From assembly GCF_900021165.1 (NCBI RefSeq), contig NZ_FCOQ01000032.1, positions 10,111 through 74,110 of the forward strand: a stretch of 64,000 nucleotides of DNA, given 5' to 3'. The translations under genes were made by a program, and so were the position numbers. Below, one piece after another: positions 25,398 through 33,553 of this stretch (position 1 is the stretch's first letter; the number at the start of each line of letters is the position of its first letter). Source of the stretch: Paenibacillus phocaeensis. Its GTDB lineage: Bacteria > Bacillota > Bacilli > Paenibacillales > Paenibacillaceae. Under the pieces are notes generated by a model that made no database searches, had not been told where the DNA came from, and saw only the letters and a program-made list of their open reading frames with translations.

Positions 25398-26150
25398 ATG
25401 CTTATTCAAATTGCCCTTTTTGCCGGATTGGCGGACCGGATCGGTACGTCCCATCTTCACTTTGCCTATCCGTATCCGGAACAGCCCGTTACGGCCGCTT
25501 CATTAAAGGAAGCGCTGGCTGAAGCCTATCCCGATGCAGCCGCGTTGATCGCCGCCTCCTTCGTAGCCGTCAATCAGGAGTACGCTGCAGGCGATACGCC
25601 AGTCCACGAGGAGGACGAAGTCGCGTTGATCCCGCCGGTATCCGGCGGAGAATCAACCTCCCGCCCTCATTCCGCGGCGTCGGATGAGGATTGGTTCATC
25701 ATCACGGACGAACCGCTGTCAGTGGAAGAGATTACAGCCAAGGTCATCGCTCCCGATCACGGGGCCGCGCTGACGTTCACCGGGACAACCCGGGAATGGA
25801 CGCAGGGACAGCGAACCGTCCATCTCGAATACGAAGCCTATGTGCCAATGGCTTTAAGCAAGCTGCGCCAAATCGGCGCTGAAGTTGCGGAGCGCTGGCC
25901 AGGTACCCGCTGTGCCATCAGCCACCGCATCGGTCAGGTCGATATCGCTGAAATCAGCGTGGTCATCGCCGTATCCGCCCCCCACCGAGCCGGGTGCTAC
26001 GAAGCCAGCCGCTACGCGATTGAACGCCTCAAGCAAATCGTTCCGATCTGGAAGAAGGAGATTTGGGAAGACGGTTCCGAATGGAAGGGCCATGGACTTG
26101 GGCCTTGGGACCCTCGCGTGCCGGGAGAACACCTCCTTTCGGATGATTGA
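25398..26150 (+). CDS. MoaD-MoaE fusion, molybdopterin synthase
   Basis: The 250-residue protein joins a MoaD sulfur carrier (1-84, ending PPVSGG with the Gly-Gly at 83-84) to a MoaE catalytic subunit (about 95-245, with TFTGTTREWTQGQ, a HRIGQVDIAEISVVIAVSAPHR block and a catalytic-lysine PIWKKEIWEDGSEW segment). Together these make molybdopterin from precursor Z in molybdenum cofactor synthesis. The MoaD Gly-Gly must be free to form a thiocarboxylate, so the fusion would need cutting after Gly84, or must work in another way. The ATG has a CGAGGAG site. No other moa gene is nearby. Confidence 0.87.
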   Translation: MLIQIALFAGLADRIGTSHLHFAYPYPEQPVTAASLKEALAEAYPDAAALIAASFVAVNQEYAAGDTPVHEEDEVALIPPVSGGESTSRPHSAASDEDWFIITDEPLSVEEITAKVIAPDHGAALTFTGTTREWTQGQRTVHLEYEAYVPMALSKLRQIGAEVAERWPGTRCAISHRIGQVDIAEISVVIAVSAPHRAGCYEASRYAIERLKQIVPIWKKEIWEDGSEWKGHGLGPWDPRVPGEHLLSDD

Positions 26151-26204
26151 CATCGCAGAAATTCCATTGTCAACCCAATTATTTCCTGATATGATTAAGG
26201 AAAA

Positions 26205-27263
26205 TTGGAAGAGTATGAGGTGTCATCGTCCTTGAAAGTACATATTATGGAACTCAGTCCAGGCGACCGTCTCCAACATGACGTATTTAATCATTTCGGT
26301 GTCTTTGTTTTGCAGAAAGGCTGCGAATTGAGCAGCGATTCCATCGTTAAATTGATGCAGCACGGAATCGACTATGTAGATATCGAGCCGCAAACCATGG
26401 ACGCCGAATTTCCTGCAGATCCTGCCTTCCGAACCAAGTCTTACTTGGACGGAGCGGTCGACGGCTTTCAGGAGCTATTTTTGGAAGCGCTAACTCAAGG
26501 GACGATCAACGAAGCGAAAGTGGATCAGCTCCTCGAACCGATGATTTCGGAGCTGGATCATCAGAAGGACGTCGTCTCCTTGCTGCTGATGATCGGCGAT
26601 GATGACAATTATACGTACCATCACTCCATGCAAGTCGGCATGTTATGCTATTATATCGCTTCCTGGCTGGGGTATACCAAAGAGGAAGCCTACAAGGCCG
26701 GGAAGGCCGGCTATTTGATTGATATCGGCAAGAGCAGGGTGCCGCAGACCATCTTGAACAAACCCGGAAAGCTGACGCCGGAGGAGTTCGAAGAGGTGAA
26801 GCGCCATACCGAATACAGCCACGAGATTATTCTGAATTCGACGGGGGACGAGCTTTCCGCCCTGGTGGCGCTCCAGCATCACGAACGGGAAGACGGCAGC
26901 GGTTACCCGCAGGGCTTACGCGGGAAGGAAATTCATCCGTTTGCCAAAATTGCCGCCGTTGCCGACGTCTACTCGGCGATGACTTCCAATCGGGTGTACC
27001 GTTCGAAGCAAGAGCTGCTATCGGTGCTGCGCGAACTCAACAGCCTCAGCTTCGGCAAGCTCAGCCCGGAACCTACGCAAGCGCTGATCCGCCATTTGCT
27101 GCCGAACTTTATCGGCAAGAAAGTGATGCTGAACTCCGGCGAGATGGGTTCCATCGTCATGACCAACCAAACGGACTTCTTCCGGCCGCTCGTCAAAACC
27201 GATTCCCGGTTCGTCGACCTGTCCAAGGAACGCGAAACCTCCATTGAAGAAGTTTATCTATAA
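26205..27263 (+). CDS. HD-GYP domain protein with degenerate HD motif
   Basis: The 352-residue protein has the same order as the HD-GYP protein at 21777: an N-terminal segment, central domain and C-terminal tail. The GYP region is intact (QHHEREDGSGYPQG), but the HD dyad reads Ile-Asp (YLIDIGK, Ile172-Asp173 from the first possible start), losing a metal-ligand histidine. It may therefore be catalytically weak and act as a sensor or partner. The frame opens with TTG at 26205; a later TTG at 26232, nine to ten bases after GAGGTG, is a better start. It is followed by a terminator. Confidence 0.82.
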   Translation: MEEYEVSSSLKVHIMELSPGDRLQHDVFNHFGVFVLQKGCELSSDSIVKLMQHGIDYVDIEPQTMDAEFPADPAFRTKSYLDGAVDGFQELFLEALTQGTINEAKVDQLLEPMISELDHQKDVVSLLLMIGDDDNYTYHHSMQVGMLCYYIASWLGYTKEEAYKAGKAGYLIDIGKSRVPQTILNKPGKLTPEEFEEVKRHTEYSHEIILNSTGDELSALVALQHHEREDGSGYPQGLRGKEIHPFAKIAAVADVYSAMTSNRVYRSKQELLSVLRELNSLSFGKLSPEPTQALIRHLLPNFIGKKVMLNSGEMGSIVMTNQTDFFRPLVKTDSRFVDLSKERETSIEEVYL

Positions 27264-27275
27264 TACGAAATCATT

Positions 27276-27308
27276 CTCCCGGGCCGGACGGACCCGGGTT
27301 TTACTTTT
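27276..27308 (+). terminator. Intrinsic terminator after the HD-GYP gene
   Basis: Two CCCGGG arms (27278-27283 and 27293-27298) form a GC-rich hairpin followed by TTTTACTTTT. Confidence 0.75.
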
Positions 27309-27412
27309 GCCGCCGAAGTTGGGATATCGATTCCTCCATCTCCACGCCCGCCCAGCCAACCGCCGCCTATCCGCCATACACTAGCAGAAACAACGGAAGG
27401 GGTGAAGGAATC

Positions 27413-27751
27413 ATGCCAAATTACCGGATCATCGTAGATTTATCCGATCGGATGCTGTATTTGCTGGACAACAACAGCGTCGTTCGCGGATTCCCGGTCG
27501 GGATCGGCAAAATGCTCACGCAAACCCCGGAGGGAACGTATACGATCGTGAACAAAGCCCCGAACCCCGGCGGCCCGTTTGGCGCTTACTGGTTGGGCTT
27601 GTCCAAGCCCCACTACGGGATCCACGGAACCAACGATCCCTCTTCGATTGGCGGAGAAGTTTCCCACGGTTGTATCCGAATGTACAACCCGGACGTCATC
27701 GAACTGGCCGGGATCGTGCCGATCGGAACAAGTGTGACGATACGGCAATAG
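27413..27751 (+). CDS. Small L,D-transpeptidase (YkuD domain)
   Basis: The 112-residue protein is little more than a YkuD catalytic domain: YRIIVDLSDRMLYLL at the start, a HYGIHGTND loop and the active-site SHGCIRM, where the cysteine forms the acyl enzyme. Such enzymes make 3-3 cross-links in peptidoglycan or attach proteins to it. No signal peptide or LysM domain is visible, so export is unclear; many short Paenibacillaceae members look the same. The ATG has GGGGTGAAGG upstream. It is the last clear chromosomal gene before the prophage. Confidence 0.85.
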   Translation: MPNYRIIVDLSDRMLYLLDNNSVVRGFPVGIGKMLTQTPEGTYTIVNKAPNPGGPFGAYWLGLSKPHYGIHGTNDPSSIGGEVSHGCIRMYNPDVIELAGIVPIGTSVTIRQ

Positions 27752-27832
27752 GACCGGTAGAACAAATAACGTCCCTTAGTTCCGTTAACCGTGAACCTGC
27801 GCTATCCCCCACGCCGGCCGGATTTGCAACTT

Positions 27833-27870
27833 AAAAAAAGGAGAGGACCCGTTAAGGTCTTCTCCTTTTG
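27833..27870 (+). terminator. Intrinsic terminator
   Basis: AAAAGGAGAGGACC and GGTCTTCTCCTTTT pair around CGTTA (one mismatch) and end in a T run. It follows the L,D-transpeptidase gene. Confidence 0.8.
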
Positions 27871-28060
27871 ATTTTGCCGCTCTGTTACCCGATCGAGCCT
27901 TCCATTTCTACATCAAATGAGCGAATTAAACGCATAAATCGCACAATTATTACAACTCAACGCAAACAAGCGTTCTTATTTTACGTAATTTTTCTCCGTT
28001 TTCGCATGAATCGGTATCACAAGTGGTATCAAATTAGAGGGATCGAGAGGAGCTATTAAA
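27871..28060. other. Probable chromosome-prophage junction region
   Basis: This gene-free, AT-rich stretch lies between the last chromosomal terminator and the first genes I assign to the prophage. No tRNA or clear repeat marking an attachment core is visible here; the matching right end lies outside the window, so the exact junction cannot be placed. Confidence 0.35.
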
Positions 28061-28297
28061 ATGGAACTTAAAGACCTATCCCCCGGCCAACTCGTCCGGA
28101 TCACACCACCCCACCCGCACGCCGGGAGAAGTGGCCGTGTCCTCGAAGTAGGTACTTTTAAACTACTTTCAGGTGGAAAACTTATTGGAGCCAAAGTCGA
28201 TATCCGTGAAGCTGGGTTGTTGATCGTATCACCGGAGCACTTGGAGCGAGTCGAGCCGGACCCGATATCTCCTGGCTGGGCGGAGATAGACATATAA
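28061..28297 (+). CDS. Hypothetical protein at the prophage left end
   Basis: I do not recognise this 78-residue protein (MELKDLSPGQLVRITPP at the start). Its N-terminal half, with a LSPGQLVRI opening and a RSGRVLEV turn followed by a lysine-rich beta-like stretch, resembles a small KOW/SH3-like barrel. The ATG has a GAGAGGAGC site. It sits beyond the phage endolysin in the opposite orientation, where phages often carry accessory lysogenic-conversion genes. Confidence 0.6.
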   Translation: MELKDLSPGQLVRITPPHPHAGRSGRVLEVGTFKLLSGGKLIGAKVDIREAGLLIVSPEHLERVEPDPISPGWAEIDI

Positions 28298-28309
28298 GGA
28301 AGGATTTAG

Positions 28310-28363
28310 GTGAGTAAATCAGAATTAATCATAGTAGAGGGACACCAACAAATCAAAGTATGA
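28310..28363 (+). CDS. Possible 17-residue peptide
   Basis: A GTG start with AAGGAAGGA six bases upstream opens MSKSELIIVEGHQQIKV and stops. Spacing and ribosome site are good, but it is very short and unrecognised. It could be a decayed gene or a leader peptide for the downstream gene. Confidence 0.25.
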   Translation: MSKSELIIVEGHQQIKV

Positions 28364-28387
28364 TTAATTAAAGGAGTGTACTGTATT

Positions 28388-28591
28388 ATGAAGTTTGGAA
28401 TGCGTAAACCAAGTATTAAGAAACGAATCTCCGCCCGCACAAGCATCAAGCGTCAGATTGTTCATAGGGCTGGAATTAAGATGCCCCGTGGTTACGGATG
28501 GTTAAGGAATCCAAAGAAGGCTGCTTACAACAAAGTCTATAACAAGACAACTTTTGATATCTTCAAAATGATCAAAAAGATGTTTAAATGA
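28388..28591 (+). CDS. Small strongly basic conserved protein
   Basis: This 67-residue protein, MKFGMRKPSIKKRISARTS at the N terminus, is rich in lysine and arginine and ends in YNKTTFDIFKMIKKMF. I recall similar small basic proteins in Firmicute prophages and mobile elements, of unknown function, with the shared RKPSIKK and NPKKAAYNKVY blocks. The ATG lies 11 bases after AAAGGAG; an ATG four codons earlier overlaps that site. A terminator follows that can serve both this gene and the endolysin gene. Confidence 0.6.
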   Translation: MKFGMRKPSIKKRISARTSIKRQIVHRAGIKMPRGYGWLRNPKKAAYNKVYNKTTFDIFKMIKKMFK

Positions 28592-28592
28592 C

Positions 28593-28632
28593 AAAATGCC
28601 TCGCCAGCCCATAAGGCCAGCGAGGCTCTTTT
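28593..28632. terminator. Terminator between the basic protein and the endolysin gene
   Basis: GCCTCGC (28598-28604) pairs with GCGAGGC (28619-28625), with imperfect pairing inside, flanked by an A run and CTTTT. It can act in both directions. Confidence 0.7.
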
Positions 28633-28667
28633 GCTACCGGTGCTTCCGGATTTTAGAATATTATATC

Positions 28668-29366
28668 CTATTTTTTGGTAGCCCGCAATCCAATAGCCAG
28701 TGTTCTCCACCCCTCAGCCGTAAACTCCGGCTCACTGATCAGTCCGCCCAGGTCCGCCGAGCCAAACTCCTGTACAAACCACTTCGGAGCCGGGATCTTC
28801 TCAACCGCTTTTTCCAACTCATTCACACGTTTTTCAAGCTTATCAAATGCCGCCTTTTCTGCTGCTGTCATACTCTCGTCCTCCTTATTGATTTTCGCCA
28901 ACGCCTTCGCCATGGCCGTCTCTGTCGGTTGCTGACCTGCGCGGTATTGGGCCGTTGTCAGGCCGAAGCACATTTCAAAGTGGGGGTAATCCTTGAAGCT
29001 CGTCCAATCCCCGCCCCACGCAAAGCCAAGCGCTTTTGCAATCTCCACAACGATCATCCAGTCCCGACCAACTTCCCAGGACACGGATTTCCCATCTGGT
29101 TTCAACAAGCAAAAGTCGATCGCCACGCCGAAGTTATGGAAGCTGTATCCGCCGCGGGCGTTGGTCACGATTTGCCCGGGTTTGGTTCGGCCCTGTGCGT
29201 AAAGCGCGTCCTGTTCAGCGATTGTCCGAAGCCCCTGCGTGATCAGGATCGGCACACCACGAGCAAATGAGCGCTCAATCAGCTTCTCCGTAGCTAACCG
29301 AACAATGGGATGCAGCCCTCGCAACTTGGATTCAGATTTACTCTTTACGTACTCCAGAGTCAGCAT
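28668..29366 (-). CDS. Phage endolysin, M15-family L,D-/D,D-peptidase
   Basis: The 232-residue protein has a VanY/CwlK-type M15 peptidase domain (about 5-135) with the zinc motifs SFHNFGVAIDF (His, Asp) and PHFEM (final His). CwlK-type endolysins cleave between L-Ala and D-Glu in cell wall peptides. A C-terminal stretch (about 160-232) has a coiled segment KLEKRVNELEKAVEKI, then a tail resembling wall- or spanin-like endings; the C-terminal part is probably a targeting domain. It overlaps the holin gene by 29 bases and is the last gene of the late operon. Confidence 0.85.
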   Translation of the reverse strand: MLTLEYVKSKSESKLRGLHPIVRLATEKLIERSFARGVPILITQGLRTIAEQDALYAQGRTKPGQIVTNARGGYSFHNFGVAIDFCLLKPDGKSVSWEVGRDWMIVVEIAKALGFAWGGDWTSFKDYPHFEMCFGLTTAQYRAGQQPTETAMAKALAKINKEDESMTAAEKAAFDKLEKRVNELEKAVEKIPAPKWFVQEFGSADLGGLISEPEFTAEGWRTLAIGLRATKK

Positions 29367-29769
29367 CTTCTACGCCCCCTTTTCCTTGTAAAATAGCAAT
29401 TGCTTTACGAAGCCCCGGTGGAATCGGTGCACCAAGTCGGCCGGCATTTTCAAGCAAACTTAAAAGCTCGTTGGAGAGGTAAAAGAAAATTGCTGCATCC
29501 CGAAATAAATGGGCGTTACCAAGGGCTGAGTCTACCAAGTGTGCCACGGCAACAATCGCAAAGATCATCACCTTTTTGGCGATCCCCCAGCCTCCGATCC
29601 GGCTGCTTAGTTTACCCTCTTGGGCAGCTGCCGCCACTCCTGAAATATAATCAATTACAACAAAAGCCAACAATACATTAAGCAATGACGACCAGCCCCC
29701 AAATAGAAATGATGCGGCTGAGCCGCCAATAGCGATGACACCTTTGATTACGTTATCCACCTTTATCAT
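29338..29769 (-). CDS. Phage holin (TcdE/BhlA-like, holin family 4)
   Basis: The 143-residue membrane protein has three or four hydrophobic segments, including LLNVLLAFVVIDYISGVAAA and VMIFAIVAVAHLVDSALG, and a charged C terminus; this is the layout of the toxin secretion/phage lysis holin family. It would permeabilise the membrane so the endolysin, encoded just downstream and overlapping, can reach the wall. The start is uncertain: the first ATG directly abuts an AAAGG, and a GTG three codons on is possible. Confidence 0.82.
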   Translation of the reverse strand: MIKVDNVIKGVIAIGGSAASFLFGGWSSLLNVLLAFVVIDYISGVAAAAQEGKLSSRIGGWGIAKKVMIFAIVAVAHLVDSALGNAHLFRDAAIFFYLSNELLSLLENAGRLGAPIPPGLRKAIAILQGKGGVEDADSGVRKE

Positions 29770-29897
29770 CCTTTCAAATGTAATAGCCCCCGGATCGGCT
29801 CCGAGGGCATAAAAAATACGCCGGTTAGGCGCTGATTTGTGTAACGTCTTTACTTCTAAACATTCTGATCATTGTCAACACCCTTCTTATCTTTTTT

Positions 29898-30890
29898 TTA
29901 TGCGTAGTTTATTGTGCCTATTATTGCCGCAATTGTATCGTCATAAGTTGTGCCATACTCGTATAAAGCACCTATCCCGAACTCAAGAGGATGATCAATA
30001 AACGGAGGTAAATTCGAGGCACGATAAACACCAAGAGTCACGTCCCGAATTGTCGCAGTTCTATTTACTAGGTCAAAGGTCATAAGCGAAAGATAAAAAA
30101 CTGTTGCAGTTTCGTAGTAACTCCACGTTTCTCCTGTATCTATATTCCGAATGTATACATAAGAGTATCTTGTACCCCCAAGATATCTCATAAAGCTATC
30201 CGATAGAGAATTTGCCTTAAAACTAAAAAACCGGCAGCCTGCAGGAATGTTCAAAACCGGCACTCTGCCGGAGTACGGGTTAGGAACAGGTGGCCCTATA
30301 GACGCATTCACCGCAGCCGAGCCCGCTAGACTTGGCTTTATCTGCCCAATCTTCCCCGCCAATTGTCCAAACGTATCGCTGCCTGATGCCGGTACGCCTT
30401 TGCCAGTGATAGCGGCAGCGACCGCGTTTTTTCCATCACTGACATTTGTAAAAAGCTCGTTGATCGCGGCAACCGTATTGCCTTTGGCCGTTGTGAGCAA
30501 GCTAGGCAGTGAGCCAACCGCATTATCCACGGTATCCTTACGAGCAATATCGTCCGCCGCTGATGGGGCTGCTATTTTTGCCCGGCCGGCGGCGTCGCGG
30601 ATTATAAGACGATTCGCAGTAGCTGCAGATACGGCCCCATGAGCCGTTGTCAACGCTGCGTGTGTACCCAACGCGTCATTAACCGTTTTTACTGCTAACG
30701 GCGTAGCAGCTAAGGTTTCGTTGGAGCTGTTTGAGCTGCTGGATAGCTGCACGATCCCTGGAGTGGTCAGACTTGCGGGCGGGATCTCGATGTTATCAAC
30801 GTCCTCGCGGAGTTGGTTAACCTCTCCACCAAGCTCATTTAAGTCTGCAGGCTTTACTATGTCATTTAATCCCCAATCTGTTTTAGCCAT
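29898..30890 (-). CDS. Phage tail fibre or receptor-binding protein
   Basis: This 330-residue protein has the look of a tail fibre. The N terminus (MAKTDWGLNDIVKPADLNELG) is followed by a TTPGIVQLSSSSNS segment typical of fibre repeat units, and by alanine/threonine-rich repeats such as LAATPLAVKTVNDALG and GRAKIAAPSAADDIARKDTVDN. The C-terminal third (about 215-330) is rich in beta-forming residues and is the likely receptor-binding part. It lies at the end of the tail genes, one base before the 94-residue tail gene. Host specificity cannot be deduced. Confidence 0.75.
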   Translation of the reverse strand: MAKTDWGLNDIVKPADLNELGGEVNQLREDVDNIEIPPASLTTPGIVQLSSSSNSSNETLAATPLAVKTVNDALGTHAALTTAHGAVSAATANRLIIRDAAGRAKIAAPSAADDIARKDTVDNAVGSLPSLLTTAKGNTVAAINELFTNVSDGKNAVAAAITGKGVPASGSDTFGQLAGKIGQIKPSLAGSAAVNASIGPPVPNPYSGRVPVLNIPAGCRFFSFKANSLSDSFMRYLGGTRYSYVYIRNIDTGETWSYYETATVFYLSLMTFDLVNRTATIRDVTLGVYRASNLPPFIDHPLEFGIGALYEYGTTYDDTIAAIIGTINYA

Positions 30891-31174
30891 CAGGCTCCCT
30901 CCTTAATATCAACTGTCTGCAAAATAAGCGTATCCGAGGTAATCGGGATGTACACGTCGTTGCTGCTGATCAAATGATTGGTGCTGTTTTTAAGCTCGAT
31001 TTTGGTGACCACCGGCACCGCACTAGCAGGTACAATATACTGCATCCCTACCGTGGCCCCGGTAACCGATTTGACCTCGAACGTATCAATTTCGTAAGTC
31101 CCGTTAAGGACCACCTTGGCAATCTTGCTATCTACCAAGTCGGCAACTTCCGATAAAAGCGTACTTGCGATCAT
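30890..31174 (-). CDS. Hypothetical tail-associated phage protein
   Basis: The 94-residue protein is acidic and beta-rich with no motif I recognise. Its position between the XkdU-type baseplate gene and the fibre gene, with overlapping ends on both sides (ATGA-type), makes a small baseplate or fibre-attachment role likely. Confidence 0.6.
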   Translation of the reverse strand: MIASTLLSEVADLVDSKIAKVVLNGTYEIDTFEVKSVTGATVGMQYIVPASAVPVVTKIELKNSTNHLISSNDVYIPITSDTLILQTVDIKEGA

Positions 31175-31755
31175 TTATAGACCACCTCCATACCTAAGTC
31201 GGCAAACGGTTTTTCGCCAAGCCGCCAACTGCCGTCCAAACGATAGTTCCAGCTCACCGACCGCATCTTGATTCGCTCTCTAAGCTCGATCGTGTCCTGC
31301 AGGGAGGTATGCTGCTGATAGAGCATATTGGCCGGCTTTGTGACCTTCACCGTTCGTTCGACCTCCTTAAATAGGGCAGCGTTGTCGATATTTGTGGTAA
31401 CGGTCAAGATAAAGGCTTGCGGATCCGCGCTTACGATCGTCAGCCCTGCACCGACCAAAAAGTCCAGCCGTTGCTGCAGGTACCGTACCGTAAAAGGCGG
31501 CTTGGTCGAGTACCGATTGATCAGCCGTTTCCGCCGAAACTCCAACGTCTCCGTTGTCGGATCCGCCTGGATGCCGAGCAGCTTCTCTCTTCGCCGGATC
31601 GCTTGTTCGGACGCATCGGTCACAAACTGGTCGTCAAACAGCGTCTTTACGGCCTGCTCGGCGGATATTACCTCCTGAGCTTCCGTGTCGGTCAGCTCCA
31701 CGAAATCGATAACATCGTGGTAGATGTCCGGCAGGTATTCCAGCAGCCTATTCAT
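31171..31755 (-). CDS. xkdU: Baseplate/tail protein XkdU (YmfQ/DUF2313 family)
   Basis: The 194-residue protein starts MNRLLEYLPDIYHDVIDF, typical of the YmfQ/XkdU family, and has the RRREKLLGIQADPT and FRRKRLINRYSTKPPFTVRYL blocks shared by that family. The protein lies in the baseplate, next to the XkdT wedge protein, and corresponds to Mu gp48-type proteins. It overlaps xkdT by eight bases. Confidence 0.82.
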   Translation of the reverse strand: MNRLLEYLPDIYHDVIDFVELTDTEAQEVISAEQAVKTLFDDQFVTDASEQAIRRREKLLGIQADPTTETLEFRRKRLINRYSTKPPFTVRYLQQRLDFLVGAGLTIVSADPQAFILTVTTNIDNAALFKEVERTVKVTKPANMLYQQHTSLQDTIELRERIKMRSVSWNYRLDGSWRLGEKPFADLGMEVVYK

Positions 31756-32827
31756 TGAGGCTCACCGTCCCCATGATCGGGATCTGCTCGTCCGTCAGTA
31801 CAACATTGGCCGCGCCGCCGTTAAGCTGCGTCCCGGTAATATCGACTACGCCCGGCACGGTCAGGATTCGCGACTCAATCTGTGCGGTACGTACGACGAT
31901 GGCTGACGAGTCGGCCCAAGCCTGCCGAAGCGACAGCAGATAAGCTCGGATCGCCTCCTCCACGTCACTCTGTACCTGGCCGATTGTCGTTCCTGCGGTA
32001 AGCGTCAGCGTGGCCGCGACATTGATCGTAACCGCCTGCGCACCGGTGATGGTGACCTGGTGCCCGATCGGCGCCAGGCCGATACCCTGACCGCTGTTAC
32101 CTACCGGGTCGATCTGCGTTTGCACCTCGTCAATCAGCGTAGAGGATGGAGGGTTAAAGTCAGACGCAATGATCGTGCATTTGACCGTACCGCCCCCTGA
32201 CCAAGTCGGGAACACCTTAACGCCGCCGACGCCGTTAATCGCGTTGATCTCCTGCTTGTAGTCCGCGACGTTGCCGCCAAAGGCCTGCTCGTTGATGGCT
32301 GACGTGTAGCGCTGCCGGAGCGACTCGTCCGTTTCGGCATCATCCCCCGGCACCAGCACATCGGCCAGCTCCGCCCGCGCCAGTCCCTCGATATAATCGA
32401 TCGGCAGCAACGCCCCGAAGTCCTGATTACCGATGACGCCGACCGTCTCGCACTCCAACAACCATTGGCCCGCAGCGATCCGGCTAATAGCGATATAGTT
32501 GAGATCGCCGAGTGAAAACCGGCTACCAACAGGCACATCCATTGGCACGTCACCAGACGCAAAAAACAAGCCTTTGCGCCTTGCCTTTGTCGCAGGCTCC
32601 CGGTTAATGCCAAACTCGGCCGTGCGGCGCTCCAGATACTCGCCTGTTGCTGTGTCAGCAAAGGAAAGGTTAAGGTTGATGTCTAACTCCATGTAAAGCT
32701 GTGCGAGCTCAGCGGCTGCAGGAGCCACAGCATCATAGATAATGCTCCCGGGCCTCTTGTCAACGCTGTCTGGCACCCGGGCCAACATCCGATTAAGGAT
32801 CACTTCAAAGGTTTGCCCCTCATACAC
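31748..32827 (-). CDS. xkdT: Baseplate J-like protein (XkdT)
   Basis: The 359-residue protein is of the baseplate J family (Mu gp47/P2 gpJ type). Visible blocks are PGSIIYDAVAPAAAELAQ, LERRTAEFGINREPATKA, and a C-terminal region ending in GAANVVLTDEQIPIMGTV. It forms the baseplate wedge of the contractile tail together with XkdS and XkdU. It overlaps both neighbours by eight bases, as usual in this operon. Confidence 0.9.
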   Translation of the reverse strand: MYEGQTFEVILNRMLARVPDSVDKRPGSIIYDAVAPAAAELAQLYMELDINLNLSFADTATGEYLERRTAEFGINREPATKARRKGLFFASGDVPMDVPVGSRFSLGDLNYIAISRIAAGQWLLECETVGVIGNQDFGALLPIDYIEGLARAELADVLVPGDDAETDESLRQRYTSAINEQAFGGNVADYKQEINAINGVGGVKVFPTWSGGGTVKCTIIASDFNPPSSTLIDEVQTQIDPVGNSGQGIGLAPIGHQVTITGAQAVTINVAATLTLTAGTTIGQVQSDVEEAIRAYLLSLRQAWADSSAIVVRTAQIESRILTVPGVVDITGTQLNGGAANVVLTDEQIPIMGTVSLNE

Positions 32828-33215
32828 TCGCGGTTACCTCCTCCTTAAAATCTCCGTAAATAGACACCACCGTAAAGGTTACCAGGGCCTCATCACCGGT
32901 GATGTTGATCTGCATATCCGCGATCTCAGATATACGGTCATCCTGCAGGAGGGCTTCCCGGATCCTTCGTTCAATCTCCGACCGGACATACCCTTGGCTC
33001 CTGCCCTGCAGGCTGCTGATCTCGCTGCCATAGTTGGCATCGTAGATCAGATGAGCAAACCGGTCTGTCCGCAGAATCTTGTAGACGGCCTGCCGGACCG
33101 CTTCCAGCCCATCCACCATACCCGTCGCCTTGCCCGCAGCAAAGTCAATGCCGTACGTCCGGCTGGTTTGCTGCGTCTCCGCCGCGTCCTGTATAGATCC
33201 ACCAATCGGTATCAT
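32820..33215 (-). CDS. xkdS: Baseplate wedge protein XkdS (DUF2634)
   Basis: The 131-residue protein has the XkdS/gp25-like pattern: TYGIDFAAGKATGMVDGLEAVRQAVYKIL in the N-terminal half and a YGSEISSLQGRS loop. Such proteins make the inner baseplate wedge and nucleate the sheath. It overlaps xkdR by four bases and xkdT by eight. Confidence 0.85.
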   Translation of the reverse strand: MIPIGGSIQDAAETQQTSRTYGIDFAAGKATGMVDGLEAVRQAVYKILRTDRFAHLIYDANYGSEISSLQGRSQGYVRSEIERRIREALLQDDRISEIADMQINITGDEALVTFTVVSIYGDFKEEVTASV

Positions 33216-33553
33216 TCGCCCACCACCTTATCCAAGACAACGTACTTCTGGCCACCCTGCACCCGGAGCAGCAGCACGGTATCGCCAGCCTTGAGCCCTT
33301 CCCGGATTACGACTTTCTCCGTCAGAGCCTCCCCGGTATCCTCGCTGCTTGTGGTATGCTTGTGCTTCAGATCGACTTCGTAGCGGGTCAACTGCTCCGG
33401 GACAATTAAAAAATCCTCGTCGAGAGTAAAACGCTGATCCACGTTTATCTCAAGAGGATTTGTCTTTGTGACCTTGCCAAACATGACCGCTACCGGGTTG
33501 CTGGCCTCTATCGCCCCGGCCCCCAGCCGCTTGATAGTATCGCTTAGCGTCAT
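33212..33553 (-). CDS. xkdR: XkdR-like baseplate protein (DUF2577)
   Basis: The 113-residue protein matches XkdR/DUF2577 by opening (MTLSDTIKRLGAGAIEASNPV), an oligonucleotide-binding-like beta region, and a GDTVLLLRVQGGQKYVVLDKV end. It is a small structural protein between XkdQ and XkdS. It shares a base with xkdQ. Confidence 0.8.
   Translation of the reverse strand: MTLSDTIKRLGAGAIEASNPVAVMFGKVTKTNPLEINVDQRFTLDEDFLIVPEQLTRYEVDLKHKHTTSSEDTGEALTEKVVIREGLKAGDTVLLLRVQGGQKYVVLDKVVGE

Noticed and set aside
29786..29808. GC-rich hairpin upstream of the holin gene
   Set aside because: The stem is good but no T run follows on either strand, so I do not call it a terminator.
29825..29872. 15-codon minus-strand frame between the holin and tail fibre genes, with an AAGAAGGG site
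   Set aside because: Too short to support; it does not resemble the small XkdX-type protein often found here.
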